Source: JAAYPI01 sp963668615
GTDB lineage: Bacteria; Bacteroidota; Bacteroidia; Bacteroidales; Paludibacteraceae
DNA: 64,000 nt
Assembly: GCA_963668615.2 (NCBI GenBank)
Contig: CAXXCL010000002.1
Span: forward strand, 395,558 to 459,557
Direction of reading: 5' to 3'
How positions within the stretch are numbered: position 1 is the stretch's first letter; each line of letters starts with the position of its first letter. The position numbers and the translations under genes were made by a program. Shown here one piece after another: positions 35,400-44,918 of this stretch. The notes below the pieces were generated by a model. The model had not been told where the DNA came from, ran no database searches, and saw nothing but the letters and a program-made list of their open reading frames with translations.

Positions 35400-35430
35400 T
35401 TGCTATTAAGGCTTATTTATGCTAAATTTG
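35400..35430 (+). promoter_or_regulatory. predicted promoter of tamL
   Basis: TTG (35400-35402), a 20-nt spacer and TAAATTTG (35423-35430) are present. The leader to ATG 35446 is under 15 nt. Confidence 0.5.
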
Positions 35431-35445
35431 TACAATTTTCGGTAG

Positions 35446-37752
35446 ATGAGATCTAAATTATTCAACATATCTTTTCTCGTAATTACATTGCTTACGGCTT
35501 GTAGTTCAACGAAATATGTACCAGATAGTCAGTATTTGTTAAATCAGGTACATATTAAGTCAGACTTGAAGAATATAAAGGAGGCTGACTTGATTGGCTA
35601 TCTTAGACAAACACCAAACACCAAGATGTTTGAGACAATTAATTTTAACTTAGGTCTTTACAATTTATCCGGAAAAGATACTACTTTGTGGATTAATCGA
35701 TTTCTAAAGAATATAGGCAATCCTCCTGTTATTTATGATTCTACATTGGTAACTCTTTCTAAAAAGGAGTTAAAAAAATATATGACGAACAAAGGATATG
35801 AAAATGCTGAAATAAAATCGTCTGTAACATTCAAAAACAAAAAGGCAAAAGTTCAATATGAAATCATTAGCAATGAGCCTTATAAAATAGGAAATATCTC
35901 TTATAAAATAGATAATGACACCATAAGAGGTTTACTATTTGCAGATACTACAAATGCTATTATCAAGAAGAATAATTTATTTGATATTGATCAATTAGAA
36001 AGAGAACGCATACGCATAGCAGAAAATTTGCGTAATCATGGTTATTTTCTTTTTAATAAAGATTATGTAACCTATCTTGCTGATAGTAGCAACTTAGATC
36101 ATCAAATTGATTTGACTATCTATATAAGAAAAATGCAAAAGACGGGACCGAAAAATACGGTTCTACGAGTTTCCCACGAAAGGTATAAAATACAAAGTGT
36201 GAAATATTTACTTGTAAATGATGTATTAGATATTTCAAATGGAAATGTTGCAAAAATGGATACAATTACATATAAAAATAAACTTTTTATATACAATGAT
36301 CTTTTTGTAAATCCTTCTATTCTAGATAGTAAAACATACATTTCGGCAAACAATTATTATTCAGAAAAAGATGCAGAAAAAACATATAGTAACATCAATG
36401 CGATGCATGTTGCTAAATTTTTACGAATAGACTTTGTAGAGGTTAAAAATGAAAACGATAGCATAAAAAAACTGGAATGTATTATTCTTATTACCCCAAA
36501 TAAAAGTCAATCTTTTAGCCTTGAGTTGGAAGGAACTAATTCTGATGGAGACTTTGGTGTGGCAGGAAAATTTGGATATACACACCGAAACGTTTTCAAA
36601 GGAGCGGAAAATTTCACATCAAAGTTAAAAGCTTCTAATGAAGCTATTGGTAGTATTGGCAATATACTGACATACAGCTCATGGGAAATAAGTGGCGAAA
36701 CAGGATTGCAGTTTCCTCGTTTTATATTTCCTTTTTTAAATATGGAGACGCTAAGAGAAATAAATGCTACAACAGAATTCAATGTAAATTACAGCTATCA
36801 AATTCGTCCCGACTATTCAAGAACGATTGCCGGATTTGGCATTAAATACCGTTGGAAACCTAATTTAAATAAAAATATTAGGCATAGCGTAGATTTATTA
36901 GATTTCAGCTATGTTTATTTACCTCCCGGTTCTATTTCTTCTGAATTTAAGGAAAAATATTTAAATAGTTCTTCTCTTTTGCAGTATAGCTATGAAGACC
37001 ACTTAATTTTAAAAACAGGATATTATTTTTCTTACTCCAATCAAAATATCCAGAGAAAAGAGAGCGGATATTCTCTTAGAGCCGGAATTGAAACAGCTGG
37101 CAATTCTCTTTACGGAATTTGCAGTCTCTTAGAAACTCCAAAACAAGATGGTGCCTATATGTTAGGAAAAATAAAGTTTTCACAATATGTAAAAATGGAT
37201 GGCGAATATTCTTTTAACTATTTTATTGATGAAAGTAATAGAATAGTCTATCATGTAGCAATCGGAATCGGAGCCCCTTATGGAAATTCGGATATTTTAC
37301 CTTTTGAAAAACGTTACTACGGAGGTGGTGCTAATAGTGTAAGAGGATGGTCTGTACGTACCTTAGGACCAGGATCATATAATAATAATGGGGTTGTTGA
37401 TTATATGAGCCAATCAGGAGATATGAAATTAGACTTAAATATAGAATATCGAGCAAAATTATTTTGGGTCATGGAACTAGGTGTATTTGCAGATGGAGGT
37501 AATGTCTGGACTTTGTTACCCTACGGAGATCAAAAAGGTGGAAATTTTCAATTTGATACTGCTTACAAACAAATAGCTTTAGGTTATGGGATGGGATTAA
37601 GATTTGATTTTTCTTATTTTATTTTGCGTTTAGATTGGGGTATAAAGGCTTATGATCCATCAAAAACAGGTTCAAATGCCTGGAGATTTAATAATACATG
37701 GAACATAAATGATGACACAGCCCTTCACTTTGCTGTAGGGTATCCTTTCTAA
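35446..37752 (+). CDS. tamL: TamL-like outer-membrane assembly lipoprotein (Omp85 family)
   Basis: This 768-residue outer-membrane protein has a lipoprotein signal (LLTAC, Cys near residue 19), followed by CSSTKYVPDSQYLLNQV. The periplasmic POTRA-like region runs to about residue 370. The C-terminal surface-antigen beta-barrel contains YYGGGANSVRGWSVRTLGPG, the Omp85 L6-type VRGW motif, and ends in an aromatic residue (HFAVGYPF). Bacteroidota carry this lipidated TamA relative with a TamB partner, which is not in this window. It probably inserts or assembles outer-membrane proteins. It is a single gene with its own promoter. Confidence 0.9.
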   Translation: MRSKLFNISFLVITLLTACSSTKYVPDSQYLLNQVHIKSDLKNIKEADLIGYLRQTPNTKMFETINFNLGLYNLSGKDTTLWINRFLKNIGNPPVIYDSTLVTLSKKELKKYMTNKGYENAEIKSSVTFKNKKAKVQYEIISNEPYKIGNISYKIDNDTIRGLLFADTTNAIIKKNNLFDIDQLERERIRIAENLRNHGYFLFNKDYVTYLADSSNLDHQIDLTIYIRKMQKTGPKNTVLRVSHERYKIQSVKYLLVNDVLDISNGNVAKMDTITYKNKLFIYNDLFVNPSILDSKTYISANNYYSEKDAEKTYSNINAMHVAKFLRIDFVEVKNENDSIKKLECIILITPNKSQSFSLELEGTNSDGDFGVAGKFGYTHRNVFKGAENFTSKLKASNEAIGSIGNILTYSSWEISGETGLQFPRFIFPFLNMETLREINATTEFNVNYSYQIRPDYSRTIAGFGIKYRWKPNLNKNIRHSVDLLDFSYVYLPPGSISSEFKEKYLNSSSLLQYSYEDHLILKTGYYFSYSNQNIQRKESGYSLRAGIETAGNSLYGICSLLETPKQDGAYMLGKIKFSQYVKMDGEYSFNYFIDESNRIVYHVAIGIGAPYGNSDILPFEKRYYGGGANSVRGWSVRTLGPGSYNNNGVVDYMSQSGDMKLDLNIEYRAKLFWVMELGVFADGGNVWTLLPYGDQKGGNFQFDTAYKQIALGYGMGLRFDFSYFILRLDWGIKAYDPSKTGSNAWRFNNTWNINDDTALHFAVGYPF

Positions 37753-37772
37753 TAAATTTCAACGAAAAGCTC

Positions 37773-37803
37773 TTGTGGTAAAAAAAAAAAATCATTACCT
37801 TTG
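37773..37803 (+). promoter_or_regulatory. predicted promoter of tRNA-Arg
   Basis: TTG (37773-37775), a 20-nt spacer and TACCTTTG (37796-37803) lie 14 nt before the tRNA. Confidence 0.7.
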
Positions 37804-37816
37804 CCTCCGCAAAAAG

Positions 37817-37890
<74 letters not shown>

Positions 37891-37893
37891 CAA

Positions 37894-37946
37894 AAAATGT
37901 CGAGTCTAGAGAATGCAACGTAGCATCTTTGTGAACTCGACATTTT
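37894..37946. terminator. terminator hairpin between tRNA-Arg and mnmA
   Basis: A 12-bp perfect stem (37894-37905 with 37935-37946) encloses a 29-nt loop that can form a small inner hairpin. T residues are at the 3' side on either strand. It serves tRNA-Arg and, on the minus strand, mnmA. Confidence 0.75.
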
Positions 37947-37966
37947 ATATAAAGTAAGTAAAGCCT

Positions 37967-39055
37967 TTACTGAAAATTTGGGAGTATGTATTCAGCAATA
38001 ACTCCACTTCCGAAACAAACACGACAACCTTCGTCATAAACAGCACAAAACTGTCCTGGAGCAATACCTTGTATTTTTTCCTCAGAATCAATATGATATT
38101 TTCCATTTTTCATTTCAATGGAACCAAATGTAAATTCGGGAGTATGCCTGATTTTGAACGCAATACGTTGTTTCCCCTCAAAGCGACCCCAAATATCTTT
38201 TGTAATAAACAAAAAATCATCTAATGGAATAGAAGTTCCATATTGAGTAGCAGGGTCATATCCATTAGAAACATATACAACGTTTTCTTCAATATTTTTA
38301 GCAACTACGTACCATGGTCCACCACTTAGCCCTAATCCCTTCCGTTGCCCAATAGTATGAAACCATAATCCATTATGGTTTCCTAGTATTTTACCAGTTT
38401 CTAACTCGACTATCTTTCCTATTTTTGTTCCAATATATTTTTTAATAAAGTCATTGTAATTCACTTTTCCTAAAAAACAAATGCCTTGGCTATCTTTTCT
38501 TGCTGCACTCGGCAAACCCTCTTGAAAAGCCAATTCGCGGACCTTGTATTTTGGCAAATTTCCTATAGGAAACATCAATTTGGAGAGCTGTTCATAATTA
38601 ATTCGGGACAAAAAATATGTTTGATCTTTGTGCTTATCAACTGCTGTTGCCAAATAATATTTTTCATCGATGATTGTTGTATTGGCATAATGACCAGTAG
38701 CAATTTTATCAAAATCTTTGCCATATTTTTGGTTAAAACTACCAAACTTAATGAGTTTATTACACATTATGTCTGGATTCGGTGTCAGCCCCATTTTAAC
38801 CGTTTTAAGGGTATAGTCTACTACTTGTTCCCAATATTCCGTTTGAAGAGATACTATTTCCATCTTCAAACCATATTTCTTGGCTATGAAAGAGGTTAAT
38901 TCAATATCTTCTTCCGCAGAACAACCCATATAGCCTCTTTCATCCTCCATTCCAATACGGATATAAAAAATAGTCGGATTGTACCCCATCTCTTTTAATC
39001 GATATACGACAACCGAACTGTCTACTCCTCCCGAAACTAAGGCGGCTATATTCAT
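37967..39055 (-). CDS. mnmA: tRNA 2-thiouridylase MnmA
   Basis: This 362-residue enzyme makes 2-thiouridine at wobble position 34 of tRNA-Lys, Glu and Gln. The PP-loop ALVSGGVDSSVVVYRL opens the protein. The first catalytic Cys is in NPDIMCNKLIKFG, and the second is in DSQGICFLGKV. GLWFHTIGQRKGLGLSGGPWYV is the central domain signature. It is 6 nt from dnaJ on the same strand, so it probably shares the grpE-dnaJ transcript. Confidence 0.95.
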   Translation of the reverse strand: MNIAALVSGGVDSSVVVYRLKEMGYNPTIFYIRIGMEDERGYMGCSAEEDIELTSFIAKKYGLKMEIVSLQTEYWEQVVDYTLKTVKMGLTPNPDIMCNKLIKFGSFNQKYGKDFDKIATGHYANTTIIDEKYYLATAVDKHKDQTYFLSRINYEQLSKLMFPIGNLPKYKVRELAFQEGLPSAARKDSQGICFLGKVNYNDFIKKYIGTKIGKIVELETGKILGNHNGLWFHTIGQRKGLGLSGGPWYVVAKNIEENVVYVSNGYDPATQYGTSIPLDDFLFITKDIWGRFEGKQRIAFKIRHTPEFTFGSIEMKNGKYHIDSEEKIQGIAPGQFCAVYDEGCRVCFGSGVIAEYILPNFQ

Positions 39056-39061
39056 TCTTTT

Positions 39062-40186
39062 TTATTTAAAAAAATTATTCTGGGCTGATTTAGAAGGCCT
39101 AAAAGAACTTGATTTTTCGAAATTTTCAAAGATTTTCTTTTCATCCTTTGTCAAATTTTCCGGAATATAGACTCCAATATTCACCAATAAATCACCTGTT
39201 CCATAAGAATTTACACTTGGTAAGCCTTTGCCCTTTAGTCGCAAAATTTTACCAGATTGTGTTCCACTCTCTATCTTGATTTTAGCTTTTCCATCAATTG
39301 TGGGTATTTCCACGGAACCACCTAATATGGCAGTTGGCAAAGACAACATCAAATTATATATTAAATCATTATCATCCCTAATAAGCTCCGGATGTTTTTC
39401 TTCTTCTATTAAAACCAATAAATCACCATTGATACCGCCTCTACGAGCAGCATTTCCTTTTCCGTTTAATGACAATTGCATACCTTCTTGTACTCCTGCC
39501 GGTATGTTAACACTTATGACTTCTTCAGCTATCTCAACACCTTCTCCTCCACATTTAGAGCATTTTTTTGTAATTATTTTACCCTCCCCATTACAATTTG
39601 GACAAGTGGTACTTGTTTGCATTTGACCAAACATGGAGTTTACCAAACGCATTACAGTTCCAGTTCCCTTACAAGTTGGACAAGTCGTAACAGAATTACT
39701 ATCAGCTGCTCCAGATCCGTTGCAATAAGAACAAACAACATATTTTTTTACCTTGATTTTTTTCTCTACACCAGTAGAAATTTCTTTTAAGGTTAATTTT
39801 ACTTTGACACGAAGATTGGTTCCCTTATTTACCCTTCTTTGTCTTCCTCCGCCACTACCAAAACCAAAATGACCTCCAAATATGTCTCCAAAGTGTTCAA
39901 AAATGTCATCCATTGACATACCACCACCAAAGTTAGCCCCTCCAGAAGATGCTGCACCCCCTACTCCGGCATGTCCGAATTGGTCATAACGCTGTTTTTT
40001 TTGAGGATTACCTAACACATCATATGCTTCTGCAGCTTCTTTAAATTTTTCTTCAGCTTCCTTATTGCCAGGGTTCTTATCAGGATGAAATTCAATAGCT
40101 TTCTTTCTATAAGCTTTTTTTATTTCCTCATCGGTGGCATTTTTATTTACCCCAAGAACTTCATAATAATCTCTTTTTTCAGACAT
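39062..40186 (-). CDS. dnaJ: chaperone DnaJ
   Basis: This 374-residue Hsp40 co-chaperone stimulates DnaK ATPase and binds unfolded proteins. The J domain has the HPD motif in IEFHPDKNPG. A Gly/Phe-rich stretch runs from about residue 75 to 120. The four zinc-finger repeats are CSYCNGSG, CPTCKGTG, CPNCNGEG and CSKCGGEG, followed by the C-terminal substrate domains. It is full-length type I DnaJ, 14 nt after grpE; dnaK is not in this window. Confidence 0.97.
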   Translation of the reverse strand: MSEKRDYYEVLGVNKNATDEEIKKAYRKKAIEFHPDKNPGNKEAEEKFKEAAEAYDVLGNPQKKQRYDQFGHAGVGGAASSGGANFGGGMSMDDIFEHFGDIFGGHFGFGSGGGRQRRVNKGTNLRVKVKLTLKEISTGVEKKIKVKKYVVCSYCNGSGAADSNSVTTCPTCKGTGTVMRLVNSMFGQMQTSTTCPNCNGEGKIITKKCSKCGGEGVEIAEEVISVNIPAGVQEGMQLSLNGKGNAARRGGINGDLLVLIEEEKHPELIRDDNDLIYNLMLSLPTAILGGSVEIPTIDGKAKIKIESGTQSGKILRLKGKGLPSVNSYGTGDLLVNIGVYIPENLTKDEKKIFENFEKSSSFRPSKSAQNNFFK

Positions 40187-40200
40187 AATATATTTGTTTT

Positions 40201-40728
40201 TTACTCTGCTACTACCACTTTTGCAAATCGTATTACTTTATCATGAAGAGTATAGCCTTTTTGGACACAGTCAATAATTTTTCCTTTCAATGCATCATCT
40301 TGTGATGGAAAAGTAGTTACAGCTTCATGAAAATCAGTATCAAAAGGTTGATTTTCAACGTCAATTGCCTTGACACCATTCTGAGACAAGAAAGCCATGA
40401 ACTTGCTGTGAATCAACAAGATTCCTTCCTTTGTATGGGAATCTTCCTCCTTGATACTACCTAAAGCTCTTTCAAAATCATCTACTACAGGAAGTAAATT
40501 AGTCAAAACAGTCTCCCCACCATATTTTAGTAAATCACTTTTTTCGCGTAAAGTTTTTTTCTTGTAATTATCAAAGTCTGCCATTAATCGTAAATGAGAG
40601 TCATTTAATTTTTCCAACTCATCTTTTAATTTTTGTATCTCAGCATCCTTTTCAGTACACCCATCATTAACGATTGCTTCTTCTGGCGTGACTTCTTCTT
40701 TTTCCTCTACGTTTTTATCTTTCTTCAT
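40201..40728 (-). CDS. grpE: nucleotide exchange factor GrpE
   Basis: This 175-residue protein swaps ADP for ATP on DnaK. An acidic N-terminus is followed by a long coiled-coil (residues about 28 to 75), and then the beta-wing domain with LLPVVDDFERALG and the C-terminal GYTLHDKVIRFAKVVV. It is the first gene of the grpE-dnaJ-mnmA run. I see no good -7 element in the 129-nt upstream gap, so a heat-shock-type promoter with another pattern is possible. Confidence 0.95.
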   Translation of the reverse strand: MKKDKNVEEKEEVTPEEAIVNDGCTEKDAEIQKLKDELEKLNDSHLRLMADFDNYKKKTLREKSDLLKYGGETVLTNLLPVVDDFERALGSIKEEDSHTKEGILLIHSKFMAFLSQNGVKAIDVENQPFDTDFHEAVTTFPSQDDALKGKIIDCVQKGYTLHDKVIRFAKVVVAE

Positions 40729-40821
40729 TTCTAATTATTTTTGTTTCTCATTTTCCAAGTGCAAATCTTTTGCCAAAAATGTTTTTCAGTCATTTTGACA
40801 GACAAACGACCCTCTGTAATT

Positions 40822-40853
40822 AAAAAGGATGTCCGATTTTGAACACCCTTTTT
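40822..40853 (-). terminator. intrinsic terminator after yidC
   Basis: An 11-bp stem with one A-C mismatch (40822-40832 with 40843-40853) encloses a 10-nt loop. On the minus strand it ends in five T residues. It lies just past the yidC stop. Confidence 0.7.
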
Positions 40854-40857
40854 AATT

Positions 40858-42729
40858 TTATTTTCTGTTGCGTTGCTGTTTTTGCATTTCTAATTGCTGC
40901 TTCTGCATTTTTTCAAGTTTATCAGCAAATTTGGATTTTTTCGCTGGCTTCTTTTTATTTTCATTGAGTTGTAGAAGTAATTTTTTTTCATTTACAAAAG
41001 CTCTAAACAGATATGTTTGGAAAATAGTAAATAAAGTTGAAATGAAGTAGTAATAGCTTAATCCAGAAGAATATTCATTAAAGAAAACTAAAAACATAAG
41101 AGGCATTAAATACATAACAACTTTCATTCCGGGCATTTGTTGTGAAGAGCCAGCGGTAGCATCACTATTTATTTTTGTGTAAATGATATTTGTGACAGTC
41201 ATCAACAAGCAGAATAGACTTACATGATTACCGTAATAAGTAGAGATAATGGGAATATACTTATCCCAACTAATAATAGCATCAAAAGTTGAAAGGTCTT
41301 TCGCCCAAAGAAAACTTTGCTGACGAAGTTCAATAGACGCAGGAAAAAATGTAAACATTGCAAATAAAATGGGCATTTGCAATAGCATTGGCAAACATCC
41401 CCCCATTGGACTCACTCCTACTTTTTTATACAGGTTCATTGTGGCTTGTTGTCTTTCCATAGCTTTTTCTGCAGGAATCTTAGCATTAATTTCATCTATT
41501 TGAGGACGTAATACTTTCATTTTTGCAGTTGACATATATGATTTAAACGTCAAGGGAAGAAGTATTAATTTGATAAATATTGTCATCAACAATATAATGA
41601 TACCATAGTTTGAGATGAATTTCTCAAGAAAATTAAACACCGGAATAACTAAAAATTTATTTACCCAACCAAAAATTCCCCAACCTAGAGGCACCAACTT
41701 ATCAAGATGAAGTTTATCCTTATCCTTCAATGCTTTATCATAAGACTTGAAAGTTCTGTATTTATTTGCTCCAAAATAATATCTAAAACCTGTTTTGACT
41801 TCTCCTTTAGGATCAAAATTAACGCTCATTGTTGAATGGCAATCCTTTAGATACGAAGAACCTTCTTGGCTCATTTTAGATTTTAAAGTAGCAGAATAAA
41901 AATAATCGTCAGCAATTAGTATAGATGAAAAAAACTGATCCTTACAAGCAATCCATTGCAATCGATTGGCAACATCTTTTGTATCGTCTCCATCCTTTTT
42001 TAGTTGTTCAATATCATCATCTTCCACAAATTTATATTGCAACCCAGCATACCTATTTTCAAATTTTTTTCCCTTTTCTTGCTGTCTCAAATTAACATTC
42101 CATTCCATGTCCAAAACATTCGAACTTTTGGAAAGAACATCTTCCATACCTTTAGTTTGGATATCAAAATGAACCATATAATCATTATCTGGTAAGACAT
42201 ATTTGAAATCAATATACTTACCGTTTTCCAGGGCTAATCTCATAATGACATTGCCTTTGTTTGCTGTTATTGGTGTAAAATACAGTTCATCGGAATTAAC
42301 AATCCGATTGTTCGCAGTTATGAAGGTAAAATTGGTTTTAGAATCTTTTCCATCAAATAAGATGAGTGGTTTCTGGTCATGCGTTTTATATTCTTTTAGT
42401 TCCACCGAATATATACGACCACCCTTTGTGGTTAATTTCACTTTAATTTTTTCGTTTTCTAAAACTACAAAATTTTCTTCACCAGTAGAAAATGGAGCAA
42501 AAGCACCGTAAGTATCAGCAATTTTCGAAGCAACAGTATCGGTTTTAGCAGTTGAATCTTTGGCTTGAGTTAATGCTCCTTCTTGTATATTTTTTACTTG
42601 ACTCTGATAAATAGAATCACTATAAGCTTTTCTTTTATCCATTTGATCACTGGTCGGTTTTGTATACCAATAGAATCCAATGAAAATTGCTATAATGAGA
42701 AGAAATCCGACTAGGGTATTTTTATCCAT
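40858..42729 (-). CDS. yidC: membrane protein insertase YidC
   Basis: This 623-residue insertase places proteins into the inner membrane alone or with SecYEG. An N-terminal signal-anchor (residues about 6 to 24) precedes a large periplasmic beta domain. The conserved membrane core begins near residue 360 (WVNKFLVIPVFNFLEKF) with LPLTFKSYMSTAKMKVLRP, and MGGCLPMLLQMPILFAMF follows. The C-terminal tail is highly basic and rich in Lys and Gln, suited to ribosome contact. It is 18 nt after pyrG, a pairing typical of Bacteroidota. Confidence 0.96.
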   Translation of the reverse strand: MDKNTLVGFLLIIAIFIGFYWYTKPTSDQMDKRKAYSDSIYQSQVKNIQEGALTQAKDSTAKTDTVASKIADTYGAFAPFSTGEENFVVLENEKIKVKLTTKGGRIYSVELKEYKTHDQKPLILFDGKDSKTNFTFITANNRIVNSDELYFTPITANKGNVIMRLALENGKYIDFKYVLPDNDYMVHFDIQTKGMEDVLSKSSNVLDMEWNVNLRQQEKGKKFENRYAGLQYKFVEDDDIEQLKKDGDDTKDVANRLQWIACKDQFFSSILIADDYFYSATLKSKMSQEGSSYLKDCHSTMSVNFDPKGEVKTGFRYYFGANKYRTFKSYDKALKDKDKLHLDKLVPLGWGIFGWVNKFLVIPVFNFLEKFISNYGIIILLMTIFIKLILLPLTFKSYMSTAKMKVLRPQIDEINAKIPAEKAMERQQATMNLYKKVGVSPMGGCLPMLLQMPILFAMFTFFPASIELRQQSFLWAKDLSTFDAIISWDKYIPIISTYYGNHVSLFCLLMTVTNIIYTKINSDATAGSSQQMPGMKVVMYLMPLMFLVFFNEYSSGLSYYYFISTLFTIFQTYLFRAFVNEKKLLLQLNENKKKPAKKSKFADKLEKMQKQQLEMQKQQRNRK

Positions 42730-42747
42730 AAAATTTTAGTTTCTAAT

Positions 42748-44349
42748 TTACTTGACTATAGTTGCTTTTATAAAATTTAAAAATAAAGGATGTGGATTTT
42801 CTGCTGTACTGCTATATTCCGGATGAAATTGAACACCGACATACCATTTAAGAGAAGGAATTTCAATGATTTCCACCAAATTTGTATTTGGATTAATACC
42901 GGAAAATTTCACTCCTGCTTTTTCAAATTCAGACTTATAATCATTATTAAACTCATAACGATGTCTGTGACGTTCCTGAATCTGCTTTTTACCATATATT
43001 TGGTGTGCCAAAGAATTTTCGTCTAAAACGCAATCATAAGCTCCCAAACGCATTGTTCCTCCCTTTGTGGTCAATTTCTTTTGTTCCTCCATCATATCAA
43101 TAACATTTGCCTTGGTATTCTCATCCAATTCTGTTGAATTGGCATCGACGTAGCCTAAAACATTACGGGCTATTTCAATAATCATACATTGCATACCCAA
43201 GCAAATTCCCAGTATAGGCATATTATTTTCACGAGCATACTTACAAGCTATAAATTTACCCTCCACGCCTCTTTGCCCAAATCCGGGAGCAATTAAAACT
43301 CCATCCAGACAAGAAAGTTTTTTGGCAACATTATCTGCGGTTAACTTCTCAGAATTTATTAATTCTAAATTTAATTTTCTGTCGTTATAAGCAGATGCCA
43401 AAATAAGAGACTCTATAATAGACTTATAAGCATCCGGAAGCCCTACATATTTTCCGACTAAGCCTATTTTTACAATCTCCTTTGCATTTTGCATTTTGGT
43501 CAAAAAATCACTCCATCCGACCATATCAGCTTTTGGTGCTGATTCATATCCCATCTTTTTCAGAACAATTTCATCCAAACCCTCCGCTTGCATTCTCAAA
43601 GGCACCTCGTATATAGTTGGAGCATCAATGCATTCTACAACGGCGTTAGCTTCTACATTACAAAATAAGGCCACCTTATTACGGACACTTTGGGTAATAG
43701 AATGTTCTGTCCTTAAGACTAGAATATCGGGCTGAACACCTAATTCTTGCAATTGTTTTACAGAATGCTGTGTTGGTTTTGTCTTAAGTTCTTTTGCAGC
43801 AGCAATATAGGGCACATAAGTAAGATGAATATTTAAGCAATCCTTTCCTAGTTCCCATTTAAGTTGACGAACACTTTCTATATATGGTAAAGACTCTATA
43901 TCACCAACAGTGCCTCCTATTTCTGTAATGACGAAATCAAACTCTTTTGTGTTACCTAATTGCTTGATATTTTCTTTAATTTCGTCCGTAATATGAGGAA
44001 TAACTTGTACTGTCTTTCCAAGATAGTCTCCCCGACGTTCTTTTTCAATAACATTCTGGTATATTCTACCTGTAGTTATATTGTTTGCACGTGTAGTTCT
44101 CACGTTCAAAAAACGTTCATAATGACCTAAATCCAAGTCTGCCTCATGACCATCTACAGTAACATAACATTCGCCATGTTCATAAGGATTAAGAGTTCCA
44201 GGATCAATATTGATATAAGGATCAAACTTTTGAATCGTTACTCGAAAGCCTCTCGCTTTCAAAAGTTTACCCAACGAGGACGAAATAATCCCCTTTCCCA
44301 ATGAAGATGCTACACCTCCCGTTACGAAAATATATTTTGTTTTTGACAC
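42748..44349 (-). CDS. pyrG: CTP synthase
   Basis: This 533-residue enzyme converts UTP to CTP with ATP and glutamine. The synthase domain opens with FVTGGVASSLGKGI, followed by KFDPYINIDPGTLNPYEHGE. The glutamine amidotransferase domain has the catalytic Cys in GICLGMQC near residue 383 and the His-Glu pair in VQFHPEYSS at the end. Length and domain order are normal. Its -7 element lies in the spacer of a perfect 11-bp inverted repeat (44365-44400), a plausible control site or terminator overlap. Confidence 0.97.
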   Translation of the reverse strand: MSKTKYIFVTGGVASSLGKGIISSSLGKLLKARGFRVTIQKFDPYINIDPGTLNPYEHGECYVTVDGHEADLDLGHYERFLNVRTTRANNITTGRIYQNVIEKERRGDYLGKTVQVIPHITDEIKENIKQLGNTKEFDFVITEIGGTVGDIESLPYIESVRQLKWELGKDCLNIHLTYVPYIAAAKELKTKPTQHSVKQLQELGVQPDILVLRTEHSITQSVRNKVALFCNVEANAVVECIDAPTIYEVPLRMQAEGLDEIVLKKMGYESAPKADMVGWSDFLTKMQNAKEIVKIGLVGKYVGLPDAYKSIIESLILASAYNDRKLNLELINSEKLTADNVAKKLSCLDGVLIAPGFGQRGVEGKFIACKYARENNMPILGICLGMQCMIIEIARNVLGYVDANSTELDENTKANVIDMMEEQKKLTTKGGTMRLGAYDCVLDENSLAHQIYGKKQIQERHRHRYEFNNDYKSEFEKAGVKFSGINPNTNLVEIIEIPSLKWYVGVQFHPEYSSTAENPHPLFLNFIKATIVK

Positions 44350-44364
44350 GATAATAAAAATTTA

Positions 44365-44400
44365 ATTCAGTTTATCGTACAAAAGTAGAATAAACTGAAT
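44365..44400 (-). promoter_or_regulatory. pyrG promoter within a perfect 11-bp inverted repeat
   Basis: ATTCAGTTTAT (44365-44375) and its exact reverse complement (44390-44400) flank a 14-nt spacer. The spacer holds the minus-strand -7 element TACTTTTG (44380-44387), and TTTC at 44407-44410 is at the -33 distance. The structure could be the terminator of the upstream thioredoxin gene, an operator, or both. Confidence 0.6.
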
Positions 44401-44438
44401 GATTCTGAAAATAATAGATTATTAAATTTATTTTTTTC

Positions 44439-44885
44439 TCAATCTGCTTTTTCTTGAATCCGTGGTTTTATTAGCAAAAAGTTATCTACCATTTGTTTTA
44501 GTTCTTCTTTTGTGCGGTAGCCTTGTACATAAGTAGGTCCACCCTCCTTAGGAATAAAGAAAATTGTAGGCAAAGCCCTTGCATTAAAAATTTGAGCCAA
44601 TTCCCTTTCATGATCCACATTAATCTTGTAAATAACAATTCTGCCTGAATATTCATTTTGTATTGCCACTAATTCAGGAGCAAGCATACGACATGGTCCA
44701 CACCAATCAGCATAAAAATCCAAAATTACAGGTTTGTCTGACCTCAATATAAACTCGTTAGGATCCTCTTCATAATTCCATATTTTTTTCAGGAATTCTT
44801 CTTTTCCTATTTTTTCCTGTGCAAATAATGAGTTTGTCATCACCATCACAAGAGAAAAAATAAACAATGCATATACCTTTCTCAT
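44439..44885 (-). CDS. exported thioredoxin-like protein
   Basis: This 148-residue protein has a signal peptide (hydrophobic residues about 5 to 21, cleavage after LFAQ) and a thioredoxin fold with active site DWCGPCRML near residues 61 to 69. The cis-Pro loop is ALPTIFF. It acts outside the cytoplasm, probably reducing or isomerising periplasmic disulfides. It follows the lipoprotein gene at 44919 by 33 nt on the same strand, so the two likely form an envelope redox or maintenance pair. Confidence 0.88.
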   Translation of the reverse strand: MRKVYALFIFSLVMVMTNSLFAQEKIGKEEFLKKIWNYEEDPNEFILRSDKPVILDFYADWCGPCRMLAPELVAIQNEYSGRIVIYKINVDHERELAQIFNARALPTIFFIPKEGGPTYVQGYRTKEELKQMVDNFLLIKPRIQEKAD

Positions 44886-44918
44886 ATCTATTTAACTATC
44901 ACCATATTAACAATGGCT

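Noticed and set aside
39476..39790. Cys-rich plus-strand frame opposite dnaJ
   Set aside because: It is the shadow of the DnaJ zinc-finger repeats on the other strand.
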